64,000 nucleotides of DNA from Ziziphus jujuba (GCF_031755915.1 NC_083379.1:22940001-23004000); one strand, 5' to 3'; shown: positions 34,369 to 46,285, counted from the stretch's first letter. Notes: a model not told the origin generated them from the letters alone. A program made the numbers and translations.

Positions 34369-34622
34369 TGTAATGCCCCACTCTCTTGCTCCACCGATAC
34401 TTTCCCACATTTAATACTGCACTCCAAATGGTATAAGGGCTTATGTAGACTTCCTAGGAGGTCATCATCCTAGAAATGTTCCCACTAGCGTAAGCTTAAC
34501 TCTAGAGTTCTTACAATTCCTAAAGCCAAGCGCTCTAAAAAGGTCTCCATTGTTAAGAGAGTATATACTTTGCTTTTCAAGCATCACTGTTCCACACCTG
34601 GGCAATGTGAGATTAGATATCA
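34369..34622 (+). mobile_element. Cassandra-like TRIM LTR with 5S rRNA-derived core (left)
   Basis: TGTAATGCCCC to TAGATATCA, 254 bp. The segment 34448-34515 reads like the reverse complement of 5S rRNA (GACTTCCTAGGAGGTCATC, then GCTTAACTCTAGAGTTCT), the hallmark of Cassandra LTRs. A partner LTR is at 46079. The 5S-like part is too mutated to be a working 5S gene. Flank CCAAT on the left; the right LTR has lost its end, so the duplication cannot be confirmed. Confidence 0.72.
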
Positions 34623-34710
34623 GGTCGCCTTCACCAGTAAGGTATCCTTCCAATGCCTTACACCCATCCACACTTACCTTAAAGGCATTACACTAGTTTG
34701 CCCTAGTCAT
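34623..34710. other. Probable internal remnant of the Cassandra-like TRIM
   Basis: 88 bases between the TRIM LTR and the truncated RT of element X. No coding capacity. The assignment is by position only. Confidence 0.4.
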
Positions 34711-35440
34711 CACAAATTTTCCAATGAATGAATGCATAACATGATTCATTAATCTCATAAAAGTGCTAGGTGCATTAGTTAAACCAAAAGGCATTACTAA
34801 CCACTCATATAATCCATATTTAGTTTTAAATGTGATTTTCCATTCATCTCCCTCTTTCATCCTAATTTGATGATACCCACTCCTAAGATCAATTTAGAAA
34901 ACATGCATATACCATATAATTCATCAAGCATATCATCTAATCTAGGAATAGGATGCTTATATTTAATGGTTATATTATTAATGGCCCTATAATCTACACA
35001 CATGCGCCATGATCCATCTTTCTTAGGCATTAATAAAACAAGTATAGCATATGGACTCATGCTTTCACGAATATAACCCTTTTCAAGCAATTTACTTACC
35101 TAGCTTTGTAGTTCCTTTGTCTCCTCAGGATTACTTCTATATGCATGCCTATTAGGAATTGCATCTTTAAAATAAAATCAATTTGATGTTCAATCCCTCG
35201 AATAGGTGGTAAATCACTAGGAATCTCCTCCGGAAAGACATCTTCAAAGTCCTGCAAAAGAGAAGTAATAGAACTTGGCAATTCAAGTTCTTTAGGGTTA
35301 TCTTGTTGATTTAAATAAACATCTTTATAAATCATAACCAGCATAGGTTTCTTACTTAAAAATGCTTTATTAATATCACCTAAATTAAGATAAATATTTT
35401 TTCTTTTTCTTCTCTTTCCTCTCTTTTTCTTTACCACACT
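34711..35440 (-). pseudogene. Reverse transcriptase of element X (partial)
   Basis: On the minus strand: [109 protein letters not shown], then [20 protein letters not shown] and FIGKFV. It ends there at a breakpoint just before the catalytic YFDD box. Stops and a frameshift near 34920 are present. Upstream parts of X are displaced by the solo LTR at 35441 and by element E. Confidence 0.85.
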
Positions 35441-36573
35441 TGATACAAACCTAGGTCGACTCGCGCGTAAACCCATATTATATTAGCCTAGATCTCAATT
35501 AAGTTCAAGCTTTTATGGCAAAACCTTAACCCCTAACCAACCTATAATTAGAAACCTTGGTATAATGATGACGCCATAATAGGTTATGGATGCCCTATTG
35601 ATAAGCCAAAACGAAAACACTCACTCTCTAATGGTGTTTTAGGTGTTCAAAGAGAACAAAGAGAATTCTATCTCACAATTAATTTTCTGAATATTATTGA
35701 AGGTTGTATTCTCATTGAAAAATAACCCTTAAATATGTTTAAGTCATGAAACAAAAAAACCCTAAAAATTTAAGACAAAAACCAACCAAGCATGTTGGAT
35801 TCCTAATGTGGCCTTTTTCTCTCTCCTTTCCTAATTTAATTTTGATTAATTAATTTCTTTATTTTGAATTAGGAATTAATTAATTTACAATGGAAATAAA
35901 TAAATAAATAATTCCCTAAGTTAGTTTTTCCAGCAAAATAAAAAAATAAAACCAAAATAAAAGCTAGTTTTCTAAAACAAAAAGTCAAAATCAAATTAGA
36001 ACTAGTTGACTAGTTTGACTACAAAGGTATCTTTGACCAATTTCCAGTTTGCAAAGGCTCCAAATCAGCTCCCATATGCCATGTAGGATGCCAAATAATA
36101 TTAGTTATGATTCCCACACGTTGCCCTTGTTTGGAACAAAGAGAAAATGCCAAATCAGCAAAACATAATAAAGCCAGCAAACAATACAGCAATTTTCAGC
36201 CAAAACTCCTCCTGTGCACACAAGCCCATTTTGTTTGAATTTGATTCTGCCTTGGCTTGATTCCATGACCTCTTAGTGATATTCATTGAATACATGAAGA
36301 GTTGGAACCATTTCTTGCTGCCCAGAGTCCATATTTGCCCGAAAACAGCTACCCGAGTCCGAATCAACCTCCACCACTCGGATGCTTAAAATGGGCTTTG
36401 TATCTTTGGATATTGACAAGCCCTTTTAAGAAAGGATTACCCCCTATATAAAGGCATCTAGGTTGTCCTTGAATCTCTTAACTTGAGCTCTAGTGTTTGG
36501 CCTGATCTTCATCCATATCATATCAGTATTCCAGCGGGTAGTCGATTGTATGGGCACAAGCAGATTCTCATCA
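35441..36573 (-). mobile_element. Solo gypsy LTR with perfect target duplication ACACT (LTR12)
   Basis: TGATACAAACC to TTCTCATCA on the + strand, 1,133 bp, flanked by ACACT at 35436-35440 and 36574-36578. It belongs to the second subfamily (GGTCGACTCGCGCG near the end). It is inserted in the protease-RT linker of element X. Confidence 0.95.
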
Positions 36574-36686
36574 ACACTCGGTCACCACTTTCTTTTGCTC
36601 ATTCTCGGTTTTCTCACATGGGCACGAGCAGATTCTCATAAACACTCAATCACCACTTTCTTTCCCTCATTCTCAGCTTTCTCTCC
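36551..36686. repeat. 68-bp tandem duplication across an LTR edge
   Basis: Copies at 36551-36618 and 36619-36686. Each contains the last 23 bases of the solo LTR (GGGCAC...ATTCTCAT) plus about 45 bases of the element X linker. It must postdate the LTR insertion. Confidence 0.85.
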
Positions 36687-36719
36687 CTTTTCTCTTTCTC
36701 TAGTTCATCTATCTTTTTC
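36574..36719 (-). pseudogene. Protease-RT linker fragment of element X
   Basis: A fragment of the Ser/Lys/Glu-rich linker, C/T-rich on the + strand, trapped between the solo LTR and element E and partly duplicated. It continues at 42699. Confidence 0.7.
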
Positions 36720-37880
36720 TGATACGAATCTAGGACGATCTGCTCCTAAACCCGTATTATATTAGCCCGTATCTAATTATGTTCAAGTTCTAATGGTCAC
36801 CTTGACCCCTAACCAACCTGTGATTGGAAACCTTGGTATATAATGAAGACACCACAATAGGTGATGGAAGGCCTATTGATATGTCAAACTAAAACACTCA
36901 TTCACTAATGGTGTTTTAGGTGTTCAAAAAAACAAAGAGAATTCAATCTCACAAATAATTTTCTGTATAAAATTCAAGCTTGATTTCTCATTGAAAATAA
37001 GCCTTTAAATAGGCTAAGATTACAAAGTAAAAACCCTAAAAAAATTAATTCAAAATCGGACTCAAAGTGTGAAGAAAAAGAAAGTAGAGAAAAGGAAAGT
37101 AGAGAAAAGGAAATTCCCTAATTTTTCCTAGTTTCCTAAACTAATTTGGATTAATTAATTTCTTTATTTTGAATTAGGAATTAATTAATTTACAATTGAA
37201 ATAATAAAATAATAACTTTCCTAAACTTATTTTTCCAGCAAATAAATAAATAAAAATCAAAACAAAAGACTAATTTCCTAAAACAAAAAGTCAAAATCAA
37301 ATTAGGAAACTAAAAACTAGCTTTTTGACTAAGTTGACTTTGATCAATCCTTGACCAATTTGAGCTCCAAATCAGATTCAATATGCTTTTTAGGATGCCA
37401 AATAATCTGAACATGAAGTCCCACATGTTTCTCTTGCTTGGAAGAAAGAGAAAAAACCAACTCAGCAAAATACAGTAAAGCCAGTACAAAAAACAATAAA
37501 AACAAGCCAAATTTGAAACTGTCTGTACAACCCCTTTTTGAATGCCTTTGAAACTGGCTTGAATTGATTCCATATCCTCTTAGACATATGTATTGAATCC
37601 ATAAAGAGTTGGAACCATTTCATGCTGTTCGGTGTCCATATTTGCACCAAAATCGCTACCCGGGTCCGTATCAGCTTCCACCACTTAGATGCTTAGAATA
37701 GGCTTTGTATCTTCTAGTATGGACAAGATCTGTTGAGAATTGATTACCCCCTGTATAAATGCTCCCAAGTTGTCCTTAAATCTCTTAATTTGAGCTCTTG
37801 TGATTGGTCCGGTCTTTATCTGTGTCGGATCAGCACCCAAATGGGCTATTGGTTGAGCAGACTCGGGCGGAATCACATCA
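36720..37880 (-). repeat. 3' LTR of element E
   Basis: 1,161 bp. On the minus strand the polyprotein frame enters this LTR (DVIPPESAQPIAHLGADPTQ, then KTGPITRAQIKRFKDN), open to 37685. Confidence 0.94.
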
Positions 37881-37893
37881 TTCCCCTCCTCTT
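37881..37893 (-). other. Polypurine tract of element E
   Basis: The + strand TTCCCCTCCTCTT is the complement of the AAGAGGAGGGGAA tract seen in A and D. Confidence 0.87.
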
Positions 37894-38465
37894 GAAAAGG
37901 ATTTGTCCTCAAATCTAGATCATCACCTACAGCAAAAGGGAACAAATCAGCAACACTAAATGTAGCACTCATGTTATACTCACTAGGTAAATCAAGCTTG
38001 TAGGCATTCTTGTTATTCGACTCCAAAACTTAAAAAGATCCGTCCACATGCGACATAGGCTTAGACTTTCTTTTTTTTTGTTTGGGGAACCTCTCCTTTC
38101 TTGAGTGCAACAAAACAAAATCTCCTGGGTCAAACACTATCATAACAAATACTAGAAATACAAATTCATCACACTTTTTAATATTAGAAAATAAAATCTC
38201 CCAAATTCTCAAATTTCCACTAAGTAAAGCTTTTAATAATGCAGATAAAGTTCTATACAACGAAAGCATTTTAAATTAGCATCTTTATAATTCATAACCA
38301 GCAGTGGTTTCTTACCCAAGATAGCCTTATTAACATCCCCAAAACTCAAATAAAAATTTTTACTTTTTCTTTCTTTCCTTTCTTTTCCTTTCTCTCTCTC
38401 GGCCACCACACATTTTTCCTCCCTCTTGGTTTTCTCACCATTTCTCTCGGGTTTCTCCATTCTTC
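37894..38465 (-). pseudogene. Linker end, RT remnant and integrase C-terminus of element E
   Basis: The minus strand reads KNFYLSFGDVNKAILGKKPL, LYRTLSALLKALLSGNLRIW, FSNIKKCDEFVFL, FDPGDFVLLHSRKERFPKQK, then NAYKLDLPSEYNMSATFSVA and DLFPFAVGDDLDLRTNPFQE. The fusion matches elements A and D. Stops and a frameshift (about 38270 and 38030) break it. Confidence 0.82.
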
Positions 38466-39251
38466 TCACCCCACTTTCGGCCTTCTCATGGTTTTTCCAC
38501 TCAATTTATGTTTTAAAATGCTTACTTGGACAGCAAGCTCGGACTTAACTTCTTGGATGGATGGTGAAGCCATTAGTGCCATACTAGCCTTCTCCTTGAG
38601 TGTTTCGGCCTCCCTCCTTTGTTGGATTTGTAATTGGTCTCTATATACTTCCTTTGGAGTTAATGGCTCCAGCCTTGACCTTCTTGCCTTTGAATTTAAA
38701 AACAATACAATTCTCTCGACCAAAATGAGTAGCATCTTTATCAAATTTCCATGGTCTACCTAATAGAATATGTCTGGCATGCATAGGCACAACATCACAC
38801 ACAAAACAACATCCACATATTTATCTATGTTAAATTCTACCTTGGCTTGTTTATTCACTTTTATTTCACCACTATCATTAAGACATTGTAATCTATAAGG
38901 TTTTGGATGTTTAATAGTGGTTAAGCATAATTTATCAACTACAAGATTACTAATTACATTTGTACAACTTCTACTATCAATAATCATACTACAAATCTTA
39001 CCTTGAATTTCACATTGGGTGTGGAAGATGTTCTCTCTTTGAATTTCATCCTCATCTTTGTATGTAGCAAGTACTCTCCTAGAAACCAAGTTTAATTCGA
39101 CATTGGATGCTTGCAAGGTTTCGGGTTCATCCTCCAAGTCCACCTCCTCTTGCTTGGCTTCATCCTCACTTTCTTCACTTTCCGATTCTAGCTCGCCATT
39201 GTCCTTTAACACCATGATTCTTCTATTCGGGCATTGGCTAGCAATGTGTTC
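38466..39251 (-). pseudogene. Protease and linker of element E
   Basis: An acidic spacer (ESEESEDEAKQEEVDLEDE), then a protease with the active site changed from Asp-Ser-Gly to Asp-Ser-Arg (SMIIDSRSCTNVISNLVVDK). A frameshift near 38790 follows, then the LEPLTPKEVYRDQLQIQQRR linker. The Gly-to-Arg change should inactivate the enzyme. Confidence 0.82.
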
Positions 39252-40393
39252 TCATCTCTGGCACTTAAAACACACAACATCATGAGTTCTAGAAGGTTTA
39301 GGATCTAATTTTAGCTCATTCTTTGGTGCTTGAATAGATTCGGTTCTAGTCTCCTTCTTTGGCCAGTTTGAACTTTCTTCTCCGACTTTCGGCTTTGGCT
39401 TGCTTTCATAGATGGGATTGTTCCTCCAGCCACTTGAATTGGACCTTCTGCTGTTGGAAGCACCTCCAAACCATGAGCTTACAGCCCTCCTCTTGAATTG
39501 ATGCTTTAATTTAATAGCCACATGAAACATCTCCTCCAATTCCACATATTGTTGCAATTCTAGTTTATTGGCGATTTCACGATTCAAACCACCAAGAAAC
39601 CTTGCCATGGCTGCTTCCATATCTTCATTCAAGTTCAATCTCATCATAAGCATCTCCATCTCCTTGTAATAATCCTCCAAGGATCTATGTCATTGAGATA
39701 AAGATTGAAATCTTTGATGCAGCAACCTATGATAGTGTGATGGTACGAATCGCTTCCGCATGGCTCCGTTCATTTGTCGCCATGTAGTAATCAAGTCATC
39801 ACCAACTCTCCTTCAGATTTTTTCTCATTGGTCCACCATTGGAGTGCGTAATGACCAAACTCCATTGCTACCATCTTCACCTTCTTGGCCTCCGAATAAT
39901 GATGACAATTGAAAATCACCTCCATTCTATCTTCCCATTCCAAATATGCTTCCGGATCACTTTTACCCATGAATGGTGGGATGTTTACCTTGATGTTGCC
40001 AAGATCATCATCTACATCCTCTCTCCTATGCCTCCCATGGCCTAGCCTCTCTTGGACAGCAAGTGTTTCATCCATTCCTCCTTCAAAGTCATCTTCGAAA
40101 TTTTCCTCCTCTGACTCCTCTCTTGGTCTCCCACGGCCTCGACATCGACCTCGACCTCGACCTCCATGGAATTCTTGTCTCAAATTTGTCCCTCCATGAG
40201 ATTTTTCTATTCTAACCATCCTTTAATTGATATGGTTGAATTGAGCATTCATCTGCTACAGTTGCTCTATTATAGCCCTCACGTCCATTTGCTCACCATT
40301 CCCCGTAGCTCGGGAATCACCTTTAAATCCTAAGAACTCCTCCTCATTAATTCTCAAAGGTGGATCTCCTCTTCTTACCCTTGAATCTGCCAT
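39252..40393 (-). pseudogene. gag of element E (degenerate)
   Basis: Met at 40393 (ADSRVRRGDPPLRINEEEFL). A stop falls near 40225, then MVRIEKSHGGTNLRQEFHGG with a long Arg-Gly run, the gag core SDPEAYLEWEDRMEVIFNCH and ALQWWTNEK, a frameshift at about 39800, and EDYYKEMEMLMMRLNLNEDM through the knuckle segment (CFKCQR, stop, EHIASQC). Confidence 0.83.
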
Positions 40394-41536
40394 GTTAGTA
40401 TGAATAATACAAAAATAAAATACATTCTCACCAAATTCACTCCCTCACGTGCTTCACTCAATACAAGAACTCGACACTGATGTTTGCACACTAATTTCGA
40501 CTTTTAACCCTCTTTTGTCCTCACACTCTCTTGCCTTTTTCCTCTCAATGAATTATCTCCAAGTTCTAATTAAAATATCCACAAAACATCAATTAGATCA
40601 CAAGTATGTTTTAATTAAACTTATCAACAAAACAGTAACTAAAAGTAGGCAATATCGAAGAATTCAACAAAACCTAGTTTTCGGCTTTTCTAAGCAAAAT
40701 AAAGCAAATTAAGGAGAAATCTTTGGAATTTTTAAGAACTAGACCAGATGGCAAGAGATTAAGGATTCAAGAATAAAATTTGGGAAAAATAATTTCAAAC
40801 TCAAACAATAATCAATTCGAACAAAAATATAGAATAGTGTTGGTTGTTGTTCCCGTAATTCAAATTTTGTTTCAATTCCTTTGTCTAATTTTAATCCAAA
40901 TAATTTAAGTACCCAAAATCCAAATATCCAGCAGCAAAAATAATTCTCCAGAACCTCCAAATATGTATCAAATAATCAACAATACAGCAGCTCCAAAAAA
41001 TTTCCAGCAACACCAAATTCAACAAACCGAAAAACAAAAAAAAAAAATTTATTCGGCTTTTTTTTTCTTCTTCTTCTTTTTTTTTTTTTTTTTTTTTACT
41101 CACAGAATATAACACAACTTCAGTAGCAAATACCAACACTAAAAATTGCAATTCCACACCAAAAATCCACCAAACCCGTGGCCTCCAACAAAAACAAAAG
41201 TGCCATTTTTTTTTATATCTGTTCGAATTTTCTTTTTTTTCTTTTTTTTCTTTTTTTGAATATATGAATGCAAATATTGAAGACTAAAACAGCAAAGAAA
41301 AATCAACAAATACCAAATTAACAAGAACAATGATAAAAGACAACCAACAAACTAGGTAACAAAAATACGATAAAACTAAGAAATCTTAATTCAACTAGGA
41401 ATGAAATTTTTTTTAAAAAAAAAAAATATGCAGAACATGTATGATGATAGAAGCAACCTTAACCTAATGCTAAAATTTTAGATTAACACAAAAACAAATA
41501 AAGCAAATAAAGATAGATCAAACCTGAACAAAATTT
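40394..41536 (-). other. Leader of element E
   Basis: Non-coding, collinear with other family leaders. Homopolymer runs lie at 41038-41100 and 41200-41260. Confidence 0.8.
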
Positions 41537-41549
41537 GGCTCTGATACCA
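41537..41549 (-). other. Primer binding site, tRNA-iMet (element E)
   Basis: The + strand GGCTCTGATACCA, reverse complement of TGGTATCAGAGCC, two bases from the LTR. Confidence 0.93.
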
Positions 41550-41551
41550 AA

Positions 41552-42698
41552 TGATACGAACCTAGAATAACCTGCTCCTAAGCCCGTATTATATTAGCCC
41601 AGATCTAATTATGTTCAAGTTCTAATGGTCACCTTGACCCCTAACCAACCTGTGATTAGAAACCTTGGTATATAATGAAGACACCACAATAGGTGATGGA
41701 AGGCCTATTGATAAGTCAAACTAAAACACTCATTCACTAATGGTGTTTTAGGTGTTCAAAATAACAAAGAGAATTCAATCTCACAAATAATTTTTTGTAT
41801 AAAATTGAAGCTTGATTTCTCATTGAAAATAAGCCTTTAAATAGGCTAAGATTACAAAGCAAAAACCTTAAAAAAAATTAATTCCAAACCGGACTCAAAT
41901 TGTGGAGAAAAAGAAAGTAGAGAAAAGGAAAGTGCCTAATTTTTCCTAGTTTCCTAAACTAATTTGGATTAATTAATTTCTTTATTTTGAATTAGGAATT
42001 AATTAATTTAAAATTGAAATACTAAAATAATAACTTTCCTAAACTTATTTTTCCAGCAAATAAATAAATAAGAATCAAAATAAAAGACTAATTTCCTAAA
42101 ACAAAAAGTCAAAATCAAATTAGAAAACTAAAAACTAGCTTTTTAACTAAGTTGACTTTGATCAATCTTTGACCAATTTGAGCTCTAAATCAGCTTCAAT
42201 ATGCTTTGTAGGATGCCAAATAATCTGACCATGAATTCCCACACGTTTCCCTTGCTTGGAAGAAAGAGAAAAAGCCAACTCAGCAAAATACAGTAAAGAC
42301 AGCACAAAATACAGTAAAAACATGCCAAAGTTGAAGCTGTCTGTACAACCCCTTCTTGAATGCCTTTGAAGCTGGATTGGATTGATTCCATATCCTCTTA
42401 TACATATGTATTGAATCCATAAAGAGTTGGAACCATTTCATGTTGCTCGGTGTCCATATTTGCACCAAAATCGCTACCCGGATCCGTATCGACTTCCACC
42501 ACTTGGATGCTTAGAATAGGCTTTGTATCTTCTAGTATGGACAAGCTCTATTGAGAATTGATTACCCCCTGTATTAATGCTCCCATTTTGTCCTTAAATC
42601 TCTTAAATTGAGCTCTTGTGATTGGCCCGGTGTTTATCTGTGTCGGGTCAGCACCTCAACGGGTTATTAGTTGAGCGGGCTCAGGCGGAATCACATCA
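41552..42698 (-). repeat. 5' LTR of element E
   Basis: 1,147 bp, TGATACGAACC to ATCACATCA on the + strand. It pairs with 36720-37880. Confidence 0.94.
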
Positions 42699-44215
42699 TT
42701 TTCACCTCAAATTCAGTTTTAGAAGACTTATCTTGGTTAGGTGGACCGGCCTTACCTCCTTTTTCAATTGGTGAAGTCATGGGTGCCACACTTGCCCTCT
42801 CTTTTAGCCGTTTAGCCTTCCTCCTTTGTTGTATTTGTAGTTGGTCTCTAATACCTTTTTTGGAGTCAACGGCTCAAGCTTAATCTTCCTTCCCTTAAAT
42901 TTAAAAACAATAGCATTTTCTCAACCATAATGTATAGTATCTTTATCAAATTTCCATGGTCTTCCTCGTAAAATATGTTCGGCATGCATGGGTACAACAT
43001 CACATAAAACAACATCCACATATTTATCAATGCTAAATTTTACCTTGGCTTGCTTGTTTACTTTTATCTCACCACTATCATCAAGCCATTGTAGTCTATA
43101 TGGTTTAGAATGTTTAATTGTTGTTAACGCTAATTTCTTAACCACAACATTACTAATGACATTAGCATAACTTCCACTATCAATTATCATACTATAAATA
43201 TTACCTTGAATTTTACATCGAGTATGGAAGATATTATCTCTTTGCACTTGATCCTCATCTTTGTACATGGTTAGAACCCGCCTTGCTACCAAACTAAGTT
43301 TGGCCTTTGAAACTTTGAGTCTCAGTTTCTTCTTGTTCTTCAACTCTAATTTCTTCATCAACAAATTCGGCTTATTCTTCAGATTCTTCATTTTCGAACT
43401 CCAATTCTCCATTTCCTTTCAACATCATAATTCTTGTATTTGGGCATTGATTGGAAACATGTCCTTGACCCAAGCACTTAAAACAGATAATATGTCGAGT
43501 TCTTAAAGGTTTAGAATCAGATTTACCTTCTAACTTGGGTACTTGAGTGGGATCCAACCTTATATCTCTCCTTGGCCGATTGAAGCTTTTACGTTCTAGC
43601 TTCGGTTTTTGTCTTGAATCAAAGGTCGGATTACAACAACTCTCCTTTGGGTACCTTGCTCATTATTCCACCATTGGAGTGCATAATGACAAAATTCCAA
43701 AGCGACCAACTTTGCCTTCTTTGCCTTTGAATAATTATGGCAATCAAATATCATCTCCATATATTCTTCCCATTCTAGGTAAGCTTCCGGATCACTTTTA
43801 CCTAAAAATGGTGGTATGTTGACTTTAATGTTGCCAAGGTCATCATCTTCCTCTTAGACTTGTCTCCCATGGGTTTGCCTTCCTTGGAGTGCAAAAATAT
43901 CTTTGATCTCCTCCTCGAGCTTATCTCCAAATTACCTCCTTCGATTTTCTCCCTAAAACGTCCACAGTCTCCTCGACCTCGACCACGGCCTCCATATGGT
44001 TCATGCCTTGAATTCGACCCACCTTGTAATGTTTCAAATCTGTCCATCCTTTTATCAAGTTGATCAAAGCAAGCATTCATCCGTTGTAATTGTTCCATCA
44101 TGTCGGTAGGTTCACATCCACTACCCATAGATTTAGAATCCCCTTTGAATCCCACAGATTCTTCTTCAATATTTCTAAATGAACAATCTCCTATTCTCAT
44201 TCTTGAATCAATCAT
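42699..44215 (-). pseudogene. gag, knuckle and protease of element X (internally deleted gag)
   Basis: Met at 44215 (IDSRMRIGDCSFRNIEEESV), an Arg-Gly-rich segment, then a frameshift into the core (SDPEAYLEWEEYMEMIFDCH, ALQWWNNEQGTQRR). The middle of gag is missing at about 43640, and the text jumps to KPKLERKSFNRPRRDI. The knuckle is intact (CFKCLGQGHVSNQC, CX2CX4HX4C). Protease is open at 43412-42921 with MIIDSGSYANVISNVVVKKL and HILRGRPWKFDKD. The linker reaches 42699, where element E interrupts. Confidence 0.83.
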
Positions 44216-45185
44216 GTTAGTCAAAATAATGTAAAAATCCTTACCAAAATCACTCCCTCATATGTTTCACTCAAACAAGGTCACGACACTCATGTTTGTA
44301 CACTAGTTTCGGTTTTTAACCCTCTTTTAAGCTCACACTCTTTTACCTTATTCCATTAAAAGAACTATCTCAAAGTTCTATTAAAACACCCTTAAAATAG
44401 CAATTAGATCATAAGTATATCCTTATTAAACTTATCAATAAAACAACAACAAAAAGCAAGCAAATACCGAGTGAATTGATAAAACCTAGTCTCAGCCTTA
44501 CTAACCAAAAACAAGGTAAAATAACAATGCAATTTCTGGAATTAATAAGGAGTAGACCAGAATATTAAGAAGCCAAAAATTCAAGGATAAAATTTAGAAA
44601 AGAGATTCAAACAACAAACAAGAACCAATTTGAACAAAATGTGAAATAGTTGTTGATTGTAGTTCTTGTAATTTAAGTCTTTGTCTCAATCCTTCAACCG
44701 ATTTTAATCCTAACAATTTTAGCACTTAGAATTCAAATCTCCAGCAGCAAGTATAGAATGAATAACAGAAACTCCAAATAATCACTATTGAAATTCCACA
44801 CCAATCAATCTTAATCTTTCAATTCCCTCAAAATCGGCCTTTTACAATTTTTTTTTTTTTAATCTTCAGCTTTTCTTTTTGATCACTAACACAATAATGT
44901 CACACAACCTTCAGTAGCACAATTCACCACAAAAATGCAAACTTCAAGCCAAAAAATTCAACAAACCCGATCTAAACTTTTCAAACAAAAAAAAATTGCA
45001 AAAAAAAGAAAAATTGTATGTTTATGCAAGTTGTTCTCAAAACTCCTACTTTTTTTAAAAAATATATGAATGCAATTAATTAAGTTTAAAACAGCAAAGA
45101 AAAAATCAACAATAAACCAAATTACTAAGAACAATTATGCAAACAACAAATAAACTAGAAAACAAAAACTTTGGCTAACAAAAGG
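44216..45185 (-). other. Leader of element X, PBS deleted
   Basis: Collinear with the other leaders, but the end next to the LTR is gone: no GGCTCTGATACCA is present. It joins the truncated LTR within an AACAAAAGGG microhomology. Confidence 0.8.
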
Positions 45186-46075
45186 GATAAATTTCTCACA
45201 AGTATTTTTCTGTATGAATAATGTACTGTATATTGTTGAGAAAATATGTCTTAAATAGGTTTGAAGTCACCAAAAAAAAAAAAAAAAAAAACCTAAAACA
45301 CAATAGGAAACTATGATGTGGCTGAATTCCTTTACTTTCCTAATCTAAATTGGATTAATTAATTTCTTAATTTTGAAATAGGAATTAATTACACCCAAAA
45401 TAATAAAATTCTAACTTTCTTGAAGTAATTTTTCCAGAAAATGAATAATAAAACCAAAATAAAGACTATTTGCTTAAACAAAAGTCAAATTACAAATTAG
45501 GAACTTAGTTGACTAGTTTTCAAACTAAGCTGTCTTTGTCCAATCACCAGCTAGTTTAGGCTCCAAATCAGCTCTAATATTCCATGTATGATGCCAAATG
45601 GGATTAATATTAATTCCCATACATTTCCCTTGATTGGAACAAAAAAAACTTGCTTGAACAACAAGAAAGATCAAAGTCAGCGCCAAGACCATGCATTTTC
45701 AGCCAAATTGAGCTCTATGCGTAAATGATGGGTTTGAATGCTTTTGCTTCAGTCTTTTTATATTTTCATGGTCCCTTTAAGTGATCAATCTCATTCATAA
45801 GTCAACAAATTCATTCTTTACTGCCCGAAGTCCATAGAAGCACAAAAATAGCTAGCCGGGTCCATTTCCCCCTTCATAACTTGGATGATAAGACGGGCTT
45901 TGGATCTTCGGGTAATGTCATGCCCTCTTGGGATTTGAAAACACCTTGAATGAAGCTAACCAGGTTATCCTTAAATCTCTTAGCTTGTGCCCATATGATT
46001 GGTCCCGTCTTCAGTTGTACAGCATCAGCACTGCATCGAGAATTTAGTTGTACGTGTACAAGCAGATTCTCATCA
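45186..46075 (-). mobile_element. 5' LTR of element X, 3' end deleted
   Basis: It starts inside the LTR at GGGATAAATTTCTCACAAG and ends at the LTR 5' terminus (TTCTCATCA). About 230 bases, including the LTR end, and the PBS are lost. Only three bases separate it from the Cassandra-like LTR, so X inserted at the inner edge of that element. Confidence 0.85.
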
Positions 46076-46078
46076 ATT

Positions 46079-46285
46079 TGTAATGGCCCATTCTCTTACT
46101 TCATCGATATTTATCCCATATTTATCCATTACACTCCTAAAGGAATGGGTTTTATTTAGCTATCCTATAAGATCATCTATCCTAGAATTGCTTCTGCTGG
46201 AGCCCACTTAACTTCAGCATTCTTACAAACCTTGAAGCCACCTGTTCTGAAAAGGCCTTAATTGTTAAGAGAGTGTATACTTTAC
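46079..46285 (+). mobile_element. Cassandra-like TRIM LTR (right, 3'-truncated)
   Basis: It starts TGTAATGGCCC and shares order and wording with 34369-34622 (GTTAAGAGAGTGTATACTTT at the end). The 5S-like core is at about 46170-46230 (GATCATCTATCCTAG, CCCACTTAACTTCAGCATTC). The last 80 bases or so of the LTR are missing. Confidence 0.7.

Larger units (their letters stand above)
36720..42698 (-). mobile_element. Complete Ty3/gypsy element E with target duplication TTTTC
   Basis: A 5,979-bp element with both LTRs, PBS, leader, gag, protease, the RT-remnant and integrase-tail fusion and polypurine tract, flanked by TTTTC at 36715-36719 and 42699-42703. The two LTRs agree at about 95% over the first 240 bases by eye. 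It lacks the RT palm, RNase H and integrase core, as in A and D. It sits in the linker of element X. Confidence 0.95.

Noticed and set aside
34448..34515. Functional 5S rRNA gene
   Set aside because: The match is partial and heavily mutated, and lies inside a TRIM-type LTR.
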